A DNA stretch of 64,000 bases from Arctopsyche grandis (Eukaryota; Arthropoda; Insecta; Trichoptera; Hydropsychidae). Numbering within the stretch: position 1 is the stretch's first letter; each line of letters begins with the position of its first letter. Position numbers and translations under genes: made by a program. Positions 1-10,969 of this stretch are shown piece by piece. Location: contig NC_135365.1 in assembly GCF_051622035.1 (NCBI RefSeq), positions 11,202,001-11,266,000 of the forward strand, given 5' to 3'. A model generated the notes under the pieces. That model did not search any database and was not told the origin of the DNA. It worked only from the letters and a program-made list of their open reading frames with translations.

Positions 1-2600
1 CAATTTTATTTTTTAGGTTTGGACCCTTTGAAAGTTTTGATTATATATAATTGAAACAACCGTCTGCTTATATTTATCAATATTTGGTTGGTGTATGTTG
101 ACAGTGAATTAATCAAATAAATTGTTAAACCGGTATACCGGTAATGCAATCCCTATGGCATACATACATATATGCTTGTACTCGTTGAGAAACTCTAAAA
201 GAAAATTTGTACTGAGATTCAAACTTTAAAAAATAGTGTTAAGAGTCGCTTTTGGAAGTAGTAACGATAAATGGACTTTTTTTATCTTGTATACCAATAC
301 CGGTACTACCGAGACTAGCTCTTCCGGTTAATTTTTTCAAAGTTCGCCTTCGGTAGGTACTCTCGAACAATAATAATTTAAATTTTGTTATTATAATTGT
401 TTTGAGTTCAGGAGAAAACGTTGTATCGGATAGTTTGTATGGATTAGCCGAAAAATATCCTTTTTGACCCGCCATTCAAAGGAGCCGCTAAGTGTATCAT
501 AAAGGAAAAACTTATTGATAAAATAAATTATATTATATAAAAATAAAATATAAAATAAAATTATATTATTTAAATTAAAATTGTATTATATAAAAATAAA
601 ATAAATTATATATTAAAATTAACTTATTAATAAAATAAATTAATGATTAACCAGCAATTAATTTATCAATATTTCATTAGTAATTAATAAAATTGTATTA
701 CAATAATTACCTTAATAAATCAATACCGGTAGATACCGGTACTACTGCTAGTTTTTTTTTCGATACTACTGATAGTAACAAATTTCAATATTTTTGGAAT
801 CCCTTATTCGATATTTATTATTTTATTATTAAAAAAGCTATTGACTTTTAAACATCTACTACGACATTTGACCAATCATGATAATATATAGAAGGTTTTT
901 ATTGCATTTATTAATTTATTTAACAAAATATCGCACTGATTTTAGAACAATTTCTGCATATTATCATAGTTGGTCGATAACTTTTAAATTAAATGTCAAC
1001 AACTATTCGAATTTTGTTAGAAAATTTTCATTCTATGAAATTTATAAATCACTTATTAGTATTTTTGGTTTGAAAAAATATTTCATTATGCACATTTAGA
1101 ACTTCATATGTCTGATCATTCAATTTGAATATACCCCGATCGATACATATGTTATATATTTTATATTTGATGTATATATGCATATATTGGTGTTCCGATC
1201 TGAGAAATATGTATATTTATAATTAATTTCATAAGTTATATATTTAATTTAGTATGTCCGAATTGCCGTCATTCTGTAGGTACATGCACGTATCGTGTGG
1301 GTATAGTTAGTTGTAAAACCATCGTTAAAATTTTAATTTTTTTATGCAGATATGACGTTTTTCCGTTTCATGACCAATGGTCCTGGTACGGAGTACGAAT
1401 CGCCATAAAATAAATAACACGCAAAGGTGAAAACTGACATTTCTTCAAATCACGAACCAAAAAAAGGTCGATTTTAATATTGTTATATGCCAACGAAAGT
1501 GCTTATTTTTCATTTTCTCCGTAAAAATATATTATTTTCAGTCGTAAAATATTTATAAAAGCGACTGAAACACAACGTTTCGCATTCAATGTGCAATAAA
1601 TGATTTTGAAATAGCACATTCGAATGCGTGATTTGATTCAAAATCGCATGTTTTTATACCAGTTCAAGAATATACATACATACCATAATTAATTTCAAAA
1701 TATGATTTCTCTTTCAAACCGTCGCGAATATACCGCACTATATTTCGGCTTGAAATTCAGTGACGTCCCGTGGGCATAGACAAGTAAGGCGACGCCCAAG
1801 GGCGGCACATTCCGAAGAAGAAAAAATTGTAATTATTATATATTATTAAAAAAATTAATCATTAAAAATAGACTGTCAACCCCTAACTTATCTACGTTAA
1901 TGTACATAAATGAATTTAATTCATTAAAATATGTACATATATGTGTTTTCAAATACATTTCAAGATAATTGTACTTCGAAATAAATATACCATATTAAAA
2001 TGTAGTTTACAAAACCTATCATGGTTTTCATTTATGAATAACCATTTGTATGATATTTATAAACGGGGCGTCATTTTTATCTACGCCTAAGGGTAGCATA
2101 TAATCTAGGTACGTATCTGTTAAAATTCAGCATACATCTTTAAGGTGGCCTTCTTTAATTTTTTCATCTTTAAAAGAAAAGCTACATGTAAATCAACATA
2201 AATAATTTTTTTTTTAAAAAACTTTAAGAACCTCTACTCTGCATCCATATATACATATGTTTATAGATATATTGTATATGTATTTGTATGTATATATGTA
2301 TATACATATATGATACATATGTATGTATGTACATAGTTGATATAATGGGAGAGAGTAAAGAGATTGAAATGGCAATGGGCAGGCTACGTAGCTGGTAGAA
2401 CGGACGATAGATGGATGAAAGAAGTGTTCGAATGATACCCGAGAGAATGTAAACGGATGCAATAAAGGTCACAGAGGAGATAGATGGATGAAATTGGAAA
2501 AATGTGTGGGGTGAGATAGATGAGAGTTGCCCAAAATACGTAGACTTATCGATAGCGAATTGCTGTAAATGATGATGATCATCATTGATGATACAAATAA
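1..2600. other. Gene-free AT-rich block with dispersed repeats
   Basis: I find no coding sequence that looks like a gene. Positions about 190–880 share scattered similarity with about 8400–8640 (the same order of short blocks, for example around 235–265 and 8465–8500), so both belong to one decayed dispersed repeat. A piece beginning CAGTGACGTCCCGTGG near 1760 looks like a hAT-type terminus, but I could not find a matching right end with a target duplication. 2260–2340 is simple TATG/TACA-rich sequence. Confidence 0.5.
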
Positions 2601-2604
2601 CCCG

Positions 2605-3001
2605 CAGTATAGACTAGAGGTTAGTATATAATGCTTTGGTTCAAATCCCTCTGGTTTCTGCTGGCCAGATCTTGTGACCTTTGTGACTTCAGGTCAACCG
2701 TTTCCTATCAGAGTTTACCAATTTATCAGATTTTCATTGAAACGGTTCCAAGAAATTGGCAACCTTACCATTTTCTCGCAAATTTCGAGTTTTCAGCAAT
2801 CTCGCTGAATTTCGCTGAATTGTATAAAATGCTGCAAATTTACAAGTTGGACTATAGATGTCTATGTGGGTGTTAATTGAGTTGTATTTACTTTGTATAA
2901 TACTTGTATCAAATGTTTCTGGCCAGGAAGGTGCATTGGGGTTAGGCATGTTAGGCCTTCCTGGTATAGATTAAATAAATAATAAATAAAAATAAAATAA
3001 A
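2605..3001 (+). mobile_element. tRNA-derived SINE (copy 1)
   Basis: A degenerate tRNA-like head (GACTAGAGGTTAG, then GGTTCAAATCC) is followed by a body shared with the elements at 63498–63925 and, reversed, at 7640–7958. The body ends in a hairpin at 2923–2964 with stem CCAGGAAGG/CCTTCCTGG, then an AAATAAATAATAAATAAA tail. The tRNA head and the shared LINE-like 3' hairpin identify a SINE mobilised by a partner LINE. The open frames across it are incidental. Confidence 0.75.
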
Positions 3002-3009
3002 ATGCTACC

Positions 3010-3985
3010 GACCACTAGACTATAGCTCGGTTAGTAGTTAACAAACTGAAAAAATCTCAGTTCTTTTTGATCGAAGATACACAATTCCTATTGATCAGAA
3101 AATTCATATACATATTTTTGTACGGTTCGGTGATTACTGGTCACAAATTACTCGTCACAAAGTCACTAAACGGAACATCTGGCAGCCGAAAAGTCCATCA
3201 TACTAACGATAACTATCATAGCAACGAGAACTTGAGTGCCAAATATTGTGTTTTCGCGATTTTCATGGCAAAAATTGTCTTTGTGACCACCCCAATGTGA
3301 CGAATAGTCCAATTACCGTTTGTACATATATTAGCTGATCAATTGGAATGGGGTATTTTTGTTCGAACTGCACTAGGATAATTAATACTAGTGCATCGAT
3401 AAGTATCACAAAATTGACTCGTAATTACACCGCTTCAAATGAATAAAATGAGCGAAACTGTTTTAGAAACTTTTCCTAGTACGTATTTTCAAAAGAAGTT
3501 TTCGTTCGCCGAACAACACAAAACTCGAGAACCCATAAGTCTAACCATATATAAGATAGATAGTAAGTTATAGAGCGCGTCGTCCTCCTCTCCAGTCCCG
3601 ATTCATTTATTTAATGTTTGTTTTATAAATCAACTTGTCACATAAATCCGGCCAGAACTACTAAAAGTTTCAAACTATCAATTTTACTTTTTGAATTTAT
3701 TTATACCGGCGACTTTTATTGCGGGCCACGCCGAAGAACGTTTACGAGAGGCCCGCAGATAACACTGCCGCCGGCCCTGATAACATTCAAAAGCTTACAC
3801 AACATACACACGTATGAGAATATACAATGTATAGGTTTGTATGATGTGCACGTATCCTTTTCGAGATTAAACTGAAAAATTCATTAGCTTATCTCCCAGC
3901 GAGGAGCGGCTCAAAGTGCAACGGAGCCTTGTTGCGATCGTAAAAATTATTAAAAAGAAAATCATATACGCTACAATTGTATGCA
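3010..3985. other. Intergenic sequence, nothing recognised
   Basis: No conserved coding frame, tRNA or clear element end was found. A more GC-rich patch around 3715–3780 has no partner elsewhere in the window. Confidence 0.4.
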
Positions 3986-4142
3986 TTATATATATAATTT
4001 CAAAAGAGACTTTGTAAGCATGTATGTAAGTATTGTTGGTTCATAAATCCGTGACGTCATCGAACAAATTAATATTCAAAAAAATTTAATAAAATGTTTA
4101 CTACTATGTGGATTGGCCATGTTTAAGCGGTTTATATTATAT
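3986..4142 (+). mobile_element. Helitron 5' part, lacking its own 3' end
   Basis: The start (TATATATAATTTC, AAAGAGACTTTGT, then ATCCGTGACGTCATCGAACAA and CATGTTTAAGCGG) matches the whole short Helitrons at 7242–7455 and 63167–63375. It stops just before the terminal hairpin, exactly where the palindromic unit begins. Confidence 0.7.
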
Positions 4143-4363
4143 TACATACTAGCTGTATTACCCGGCTTCGCTCAGTGTTTATAATATAAACCGCTTAAAC
4201 ATGACTAAGCTAATTTAATTTAAAAAAAAAAAAAATTTAAAAATTAAAAAAAAAATTTTAAAAAAAAATTTAAAAAAAAATAAAAAAAAAAATAAAAAAA
4301 TAAATCAAAAAAAAAATAAAAAAAAAATTTAAAAAAATCAAAAAAAAAAAATCAAATTTTTTT

Positions 4364-5217
4364 TTTGCCTTCTAGGGCTTCGCCCTCGGCACCCCCCTGA
4401 GCCTTTGCCTTCTAGGGCTTCGCCCCTCCACGCCCCATGAGCAATTGCCGTTTAGGGCTTCGCCCCCATGATCAGTTGCCTTTTAGGGCTTCGCCCCTCC
4501 GCGCCCCCATGATTCAAAGCCGTCTAGGGCTTCGCCCCCCTAAGTTAATGCCTTTTAGGGCTTCGCCCCCCACGCCCCCAAGATTAATTGCCGTTTAGGG
4601 CTTCGCCCCCCTTAGTTAATGCCTTTTAGGGCTTCGCCCCTCCGCACCCCCATGATTAAATGCCGTCTAGGGCTTCGCCCCCCCTAGTTAATGCTTTTTA
4701 GGGCTTCGCCCCCCGCGCCCCCAAGATTAATTGCCGTTTAGGGCTTCGCCCCCCTTAGATAATGCCTTTTAGGGCTTCGCCCCTCCGCGCCCCCATGATT
4801 AACTGCCGTTTAGGGCTTCGCCCCCCTTAACTAATGCCTTTTGGGGCTTCGCCCCTCCGCACCCTCATGATTAAATGCCGTCTAGGGCTTCGCCCCCATG
4901 ATCAGTTGCCGATAAGGGCTTCGCCCCTCCACGTCCCCATGGTTAATTGCCGTCTAGGGCTTCGCCCCCATTATCAGTTGCCTTTTAGGGCTTCGCCCCT
5001 CCGCGCCCCCATTATTAAATGCCGTTTAGGGCTTCGCCCCCCTTAACTAATGCCTTTTGGGGCTTCGCCCCTCCGCACCCTCATGATTAAATGCCGCCTA
5101 GGGCTTCGCCCCCCTTAGTTAATGCCTATTAGGGCTTCGCCCCTCCGCGCCCCCATGATTAAATGCCGTCAAGGGCTTCGCCCCCATGATCAGTTGCCGT
5201 TTAGGGCTTCGCCTCAT
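4364..5217 (+). repeat. Left 72-bp (2 x about 36) tandem array
   Basis: Two alternating monomers of about 35–36 bp make a dimer of about 72 bp. One contains TGCCTTTTAGGGCTTCGCCC and the other TGCCGTCTAGGGCTTCGCCC, separated by variable GC-rich or TTAATTAA-like linkers. Each monomer has a GGGC-TTC-GCCC snapback. Because 72 is divisible by 3, open frames with a 24-residue period arise without selection. Confidence 0.85.
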
Positions 5218-5945
5218 AAGGCTGCGCCCCATGGGGCTTCGCCCCATGAGGCTGCGCCCCCTTCGGGGCCCCATGGGGCTGCGCCCCCTTGCGCCCCCTT
5301 CGGGGCCCCATGCGGCTAAGCTCCATAAGGCGGCGCCCCATGAGGCTGCGCCCCCTTTGGGGCCCCATGGGGCTGCGCCCCATGAAGCTGCGCCCCCTTG
5401 CGCCCCCTTCGGGGCCCCATGTAGCTAAGCTCCATAAGGCGGCGCCCCATAAGGCGGCGCCCCATAAGGCTGCGCCCCTAAGGCTGCGCCCCATAAGACA
5501 GCGCCCCATAAGGCTGCGCCCCATAAGGTTGCGCCCCATAAGGCTGCGGCCGATAAGGCTGTGCCCCATAAAGCTGCGCCCCCTTTTGAGCCCCATGGTG
5601 CCCCGAAGGGGGCGCAGCCTCATGGGGCGTAGCCCCATGGGGCCCCGAAGGGGTCGCAGGGGGTCGCAGCCTCATTGGGCCCCAAAGGGGGCGCAGCCTC
5701 ATGGGGCCCCGAAGGGGGCGCAGGGGGTGCAGCCTCATGGGGCGTAGCCTTATGGGGCGTAGCCTTATGGGGCGCAGTCTTATGGGGCGCTGCCTTATGG
5801 GGCGCCGCCTTATGGGGCGCCGCCTTATGGGGCGCCGCCTTATGGAGCTTAGCCGCATGGGGCCCCGAAGGGGGCGCAGGGGGTCGCAGCCTCATGGGGC
5901 GCAGCCCCATGGGGCTCCGAAGGGGGCGCAGCCTCATGGGGCGAA
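5218..5945. repeat. Central short-unit GC array with the inversion point
   Basis: The 72-bp dimers give way to short units of about 15–20 bp (GGCTGCGCCCCATAA and variants). On the right side these appear as TTATGGGGCGCAGCC. The centre of symmetry is near 5590. Larger blocks such as CCTTCGGGGCCCCATG recur on both sides, giving local palindromes within the large one. Confidence 0.8.
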
Positions 5946-7050
5946 GCCCCCTTCGGCGAAGCCCTAAACGGCAATTGATCATGGGGGCGAAGCCCTAGAT
6001 GGCATTTAATCATTGGGGCGAAGCCCTAGACGGCATTTAATCATGGATGCGCGGAGGGGCGAAGCCCTAAAAGGCATTAACTAAGGGGGGCGAAGCCCTA
6101 GACGGCAATTTATCATGGGGACGCGGAGGGGCGAAGCCCCAAAAGGCAACTGATCACGGGGGCGAAGCCCTAGACGGCATTTAATCATGGGGGCGCGGAG
6201 GGGCGAAGCCCTAAAAGGCAACTGATAATGGGGGCGAAGCCCTAGACGGCAATTAATCATGGGGACGTGGAGGGGCGAAGCCCTTATCGGCAACTGATCA
6301 TGGGGGCGAAGCCCTAGATGGCATTTAATCATGGGGGCGCGGAGGGGCGAAGCCCTGATAGGCATTTACTAAGGGGAGCGAAGCCCTAGACGGCATTTAA
6401 TCATGGGGGCGCGGAGGGGCGAAGCCCCAAAAGGCATTAGCTAAGGGGGGCGAAGCCCTAAACGGCATTTAATAATGGGGGCGCGGAGGGGCGAAGCCCT
6501 AAAAGGCAACTGATAATGGGGGCGAAGCCCTAGACGGCAATTAATCATGGGGACGTGGAGGGGTGAAGCCCTTATCGGCAACTGATCATGGGGGCGAAGC
6601 CCTAGATGGCATTTAATCATGGGGGCGTGGAGGGGCGAAGCCCTGATAGGCATTTACTAAGGGGGGCGAAGCCCTAGACGGCATTTAATCATGGGGGCGC
6701 GGAGGGGCGAAGCCCTAATAGGCATTAACTAAGGGGGGCGAAGCCCTAGACGGCATTTAATCATGGGGGCGCGGAGGGGCGAAGCCCTAAAAGGCATTAA
6801 CTAAGGGGGGCGAAGCCCTAAACGGCAATTAATCTTGGGGGCGCGGGGGGCGAAGCCCTAAAAGGCATTAACTAAGGGGGGCGAAGCCCTAGACGGCATT
6901 TAATCATGGGGGCGCGGAGGGGCGAAGCCCTAAAAGGCAACTGATCATGGGGGCGAAGCCCTAAACGGCAATTGCTCATGGGGGCGTGGAGGGGCGAAGC
7001 CCTAGAAGGCAAAGGCTCAGGGGGGCGCCGAGGGCGAAGCCCTAGAAGGC
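5946..7050 (-). repeat. Right 72-bp tandem array, inverted relative to the left array
   Basis: These are the same dimers as 4364–5217 in reverse complement: GGGCGAAGCCCTAGACGGCA alternates with GGGCGAAGCCCTAAAAGGCA. The right arm has several more dimers than the left, so the arms changed copy number after the inversion or were never equal. Confidence 0.85.
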
Positions 7051-7241
7051 AAAAAAAAAATTTGATTTTTTTTTTTTTGATTTTTTAAATTTTTTTTTTG
7101 ATTTTTTTTTTAATTTTTTTTTTTTGATTTTTTTTTTAAATTTTTAAATTTTTTTTTTTTAATTAAATGTTTACTATTAGCTTAGTCATGTTTAAGCGGT
7201 TTATTTTATAAACACTGAGCGAAGCCGGGTAATACAGCTAG

Positions 7242-7455
7242 TAATATATAATTTTGAAAGAGACCTTGTATGTATGTATGTGTGCAACTATTGTTGGTTC
7301 GTAAATCCGTGATGTCATCGAACAAATGAATATTCAAATAAATTTAAATAAAATAGAACTATTCAAATAAATTTAATAAAATGTTTACTATTAGATTGGC
7401 CATGTTTAAGCGGTTTATATTACAAATACCGAGCGAAGCCGGGTAAAAACACTAG
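7242..7455 (+). mobile_element. Short non-autonomous Helitron
   Basis: This is a complete small copy. The 5' end is ATATATAATTTTGAAAGAG, the middle contains ATCCGTGATGTCATCGAACA, and the 3' hairpin CCGAGCGAAGCCGGG is followed by a CTAG terminus and a host T. The 3' hairpin plus CTRR end is the family hallmark. It abuts the right border of the palindrome. Confidence 0.75.
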
Positions 7456-7639
7456 TTAATAAAATACAAATCTACATCAAAATTTGAATAAATTAATAAA
7501 TTAAATGTAGATATATCATATAAGAACATAATATAATCAAAAATACATTGAATATGCGGTGCAATAAAAGCTTATTTTATTTCATAGAACATGCTCCAAA
7601 GCGACTAGTGCACTTATACAGATACAATACAATCAATCA

Positions 7640-7958
7640 AATATTATAAGCATTTTATACAATGCGAATTCATACAAATATGCACAGTGACATCTGTGAA
7701 AAAAATTTTGCAGTATTTTATAATCAAATTGGCGAACCTCAAGACGCTGAACAACTTGAGACGAGCAAGAGAGACAGGAAGGAAATGCCAATTTTACAGG
7801 AACCGTTTCAATGAGAATCATAAAAAATGGCAAACTCTGATAAAATAAACGATAGACCTGGAGTCACAAACTTGGATCTGGTCAACAGTGGGACTCGAAC
7901 CCGTGACCACTCTGCTCAAAAGCATAATATGTTAACGACTAGACCACGCAGCTGGTTA
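7640..7958 (-). mobile_element. tRNA-derived SINE (copy 2, minus strand)
   Basis: Read on the minus strand, an A-box-like segment lies at about 7938–7949 and a B-box GTTCGAGTCC-like segment at about 7891–7901. They are followed by the same body as the SINEs at 2605 and 63498. The diagnostic terminal hairpin is not preserved at the low-coordinate end. Confidence 0.7.
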
Positions 7959-7959
7959 T

Positions 7960-8745
7960 GTATATAAAAATCATGTTATAGTAAGAACACACTCGAAAGT
8001 ACACCACGACACGCCTATGTAGACGCCAGTTGTGGTAGGCGTGTCTTTATGTCATTATTAATTCGTACGATCTTATTAGTAATATTCGACAAGTTTCTCC
8101 TACATTTCTTCAATGGGAGTCACCCTTATCGATCACTGTCAAACCTATGTTTACAATATCACCGAATGAATACACGAGTTGTGGAAAGGATCGCAAAATC
8201 AATATTTTTGGTTTCCAAATTTATTTAGCTTTGTAAAATCAAAAAAATAATCATCTTCCCTACCCATGTATGGGAATGAAATTTCGGATAACTTTAAGAT
8301 CCCTACACGTTTTCTCGATCTTTCATCTTCCAATTTGTTCTTGTGAGGATATTTGAAAGAACAGGTATATTTATGTTGTCATTGAGCAGCTCTAAGCGAA
8401 AATTTGTACACAAATTCAAACGTTAGGAACTTAAAAACTAACTAATGTTATGAAAAATGTAATCGAAAGAGTCACGCTTTGGAAAGTGGCAACGAGACCT
8501 TATTTAAAAGATGTGATATTTTATCCCAAGCGAAACAAATCTCCATACGTTGGATATTCATTGTATATGATATCATTGAAATTGTTTCATTAATAAAAAG
8601 TCTATAGACTCATCAACATCTACTATAACATTTGGCCCATCGCTTGAATCCGTCGCTGATTTCGATGAATCGTATGAACCAATCGTATTGATATTTGTCA
8701 ACCTTATAAAGAAGGATATTAGTGTTGTACCCAGAGAGATGTAAT
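7960..8745. other. Non-coding, with fragments of dispersed repeats
   Basis: 8092–8146 (a stretch around CTCCTACATTTCTTCAATGG) recurs inverted near 34290–34350 and 40870–40930. 8400–8640 resembles part of 190–880. The short minus-strand frame ending near 8573 has a coding-like acidic C terminus but no recognisable family, so I do not call it a gene. Confidence 0.4.
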
Positions 8746-8749
8746 GACT

Positions 8750-9040
8750 AATAAGTAGAGGTAGGAAAGGAAGCATGCTGTTTATTGTTAAATTGTTGTA
8801 AATCCTTTGTAAAAAAGGTTCGGCAAACCTTTAACAATGCATTTACAACATTTGAACAATATACAGCCCCCTCAGGGTCCGGGGTTTAGTAATAAGTAGA
8901 GGTAGGATAGCCAAGAGGCCGCTCATTGTTCCATTGTTGTAAATCATTTGTAAAAAAGGTTTGGAAAACCTTTAAAAATGCAACCATTTACAACATTTGA
9001 ACAATACGCGGCACCTTCTGGGTCCAGGCTTTAGTAATAA
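8750..9040. mobile_element. Two adjacent foldback MITEs
   Basis: Two units (about 8775–8890 and about 8912–9035) each read as a hairpin: GTTGTAAATC...AAAAAAGGTT then AACCTTT...CATTTACAAC. The phrase TAATAAGTAGAGGTAGGA precedes both and a similar TAATAAG phrase follows. A third copy of the same hairpin is at 23811–23953 in an intron of Pvr copy A. Confidence 0.65.
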
Positions 9041-9044
9041 GAAT

Positions 9045-9382
9045 AGAGGGGCCCTTGCGAATAAATAGTTGTTGTCAATTTTACGCGGTACGTCTCTATA
9101 AATACGCTACATCGCACGGAATACAATCGGATCAATTTACTTATAAAAATGTATCCCATGTTGTTAATTGTGTGTTTTTGAATGTATTGTGCAATTTTTA
9201 CCGATGCTTGGCCATCTTGCGAGTAATATAAACAAACAGAGAAGTTTTTATCGGACATACGTCGAGCACCAAGCGTCAAATACGACTGATGCTAAAATTA
9301 TTTAGATCTGTCCGTGGACAGAATGTCACTTGACAACAAAAGAACATCTAAAGCCACTTCAATCAATATTACATTTCTCTGG
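9045..9382. repeat. Dispersed repeat of about 340 bp (copy 1)
   Basis: This block is nearly the same as 35824–36160 (start GGGCCCTTGCGAATAAATA, end around CATTTCTCTGG). Both keep a minus-strand open frame of about 75 codons, but I recognise no domain. A TATAAATACGC motif lies near the left side. I see no clear terminal repeats, so the class is unknown. Confidence 0.6.
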
Positions 9383-10137
9383 TTTGTACCTACATACGTT
9401 GACTGTATTTTTGGGCACACATTGTACCTTATACGTGTTGGATACAATAGAACTAGTGAGGAAATCGTATTCGAAGTCGACCCAATAAGGAATTGAGACG
9501 TCAAATAATACGCCCCGATTTGTATCATACGATACTTGTATACATAAAATCGGAGCAGGTAGATTTAGAAAAAAAATGTGATGAATACTGGTTCGGCGAG
9601 ATTGGCCGAAACGCTGTCGATTGGCCAGCTCAGATCGTGTGTGTGTGTTGCCCAATAATAAAATCTTCAATTTACTGACCGTCCATCTACCAAGTTATAT
9701 ATGTATGTTTTTTTTTCGGCCCAACACCGGAGATAACAAAGTGACGCCGACTATACCCAGTAATGTTGGAAACTCGTATATAATGTTTCCAAGAAGGAGT
9801 TTCGAACGGCCGCCCCTCATTAAAAACACCCCTCCTAGTTTGGACACGTTTCTTGTACATCTTTACAGCACCACTCTCATGGTCTTGACCGGCTTTAAAA
9901 TATATCTTTTGTATTGTTTTTTTGATCTTTCCATTATTTTTGGGACGGGTCGTTTTGGTCTTCCCTTTGGCGGGTGTTTCGGTACTTATTTTCGCCCGGT
10001 ATACCTACCACTTTGAGATTAGGTATACCATCGATCCCTTTGTTGAATTCTAGTTGTAATAAAACTTCTGCCGACGTTTTTGCTTATATCATTTGTCTAA
10101 ACTATATTACTAAACAGGCAGTACGATAAATCTATAG
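9383..10137. other. Non-coding or decayed sequence
   Basis: On the minus strand 9700–10080 has a few lysine/arginine-rich open stretches in different frames, which suggests an old decayed coding insert. I cannot name a family and see no intact frame. Confidence 0.35.
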
Positions 10138-10346
10138 TTTGATTTTCATTTTTAAATGCTTTTTATTATTACGAAATTATGTTCACAATACATCTTATAT
10201 CTATTTTAATAGCTACTGATCTACTGATCATTTTCTATTTTACAATTTAATTTAATTTGGTTAGTAATCATAGTATTATATTATTCTAATGTTAATCTAC
10301 AGCATAATAGGAAAAAGAGCTCAAAAACCTATTTACAATTCTTATA
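10138..10346 (+). repeat. Direct repeat of about 205 bp (left copy)
   Basis: This matches 10767–10968 almost base for base (start TTGATTTTCATTTTTAAATG, end near AAAAAGAGCTCAAAA). The pair flanks about 420 bp. Direct repeats flanking a short core could be a small terminal-repeat element or a local duplication. No target duplication was found. Confidence 0.65.
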
Positions 10347-10766
10347 AATGCTCATAATACATCTAATACATAATATTAATCAAAGACTATCTAAAGTCGA
10401 TGACCTAATGATAAATCTATAGTAAAGCGTGATTGCAAGCTCAAACTATGTTAAAAGTCGAAAAACTGTATCCGATTTTCTCTGAAACTAGTTTTCCTCT
10501 TAATTGAGACAGTTTCGAACAATATATATAAGCATCATCAAATTGCAAATAGACACAAATCATTTCCGTTTCCATATTCCAATATGTCTTCTTCATAATG
10601 CAATAATACACCACGGTAGAAGATGATACATTTCCGGAAACTAAAGTGTATAAATCTATATGAAAATTCATATGTACATACATATGTACATAGTTTTCAA
10701 TCAAATATTGGTTATTAAAGGAAGAAAGCTTCAAATATATGCGTTTTACCAACTTGGACATCGAAT
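10347..10766 (-). other. Spacer between the direct repeats with a 106-codon frame
   Basis: The minus strand carries an ATG-started frame of 106 codons (10441–10761). It has no signal peptide, repeats or motif I recognise, and lies between two copies of a direct repeat. It may be chance in a short insert. I do not call a gene. Confidence 0.3.
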
Positions 10767-10968
10767 GTTAGAATTTTGATTTTTAAATGCTTTTTATTAT
10801 TACGAAATTATGTTCACGATACATCTTATATCTATTGTAATAGCTACTGATCTACTGATCATTTTCTATTTTACAATTTTATTTTATTTGGTTAGTAATC
10901 ATAGTATTATATTATTCTAATGTTAATGTACAGCATAATAGGAAAAAGAGCTCAAAATCCTATTTACC
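10767..10968 (+). repeat. Direct repeat of about 205 bp (right copy)
   Basis: Second copy of the block at 10138–10346, same strand, differing by a few substitutions. Confidence 0.65.
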
Positions 10969-10969
10969 A

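Larger units (their letters stand above)
4149..7241. repeat. 3.1-kb GC-rich palindrome bounded by two outward Helitron 3' ends
   Basis: The left edge reads ACTAGCTGTATTACCCGGC and the right edge is its reverse complement ending in CTAG, so both borders are Helitron 3' termini pointing outward. Inside each border comes a copy of the TTTAAGCGG segment, then an A-rich run (about 4203–4363) or a matching T-rich run (about 7047–7165). Next come tandem arrays whose motif is GGGCTTCGCCC on the left and GGGCGAAGCCC on the right. Orientation switches at about 5590. The block is strongly GC-rich in otherwise very AT-rich DNA. It carries no gene; the open frames on both strands are translations of the repeats. 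Confidence 0.85.

Noticed and set aside
1760-2075. Possible hAT MITE starting CAGTGACGTCCCGTGG
   Set aside because: The candidate right end (GGGGCGTCATTTT) lacks the terminal CTG and no 8-bp duplication was found.
4834-6653. Many long open frames on both strands in the GC-rich block, with periodic proteins such as RASPLRAPMIKC and [10 protein letters not shown]
   Set aside because: They follow from tandem units whose length is a multiple of three and lack stops by composition. They occur on both strands and have no splice or start context.
4364-7050. CRISPR-like look of regularly spaced short repeats
   Set aside because: The spacers are themselves repeated, the genome is eukaryotic, and no cas genes are present. 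It is a satellite-type array.
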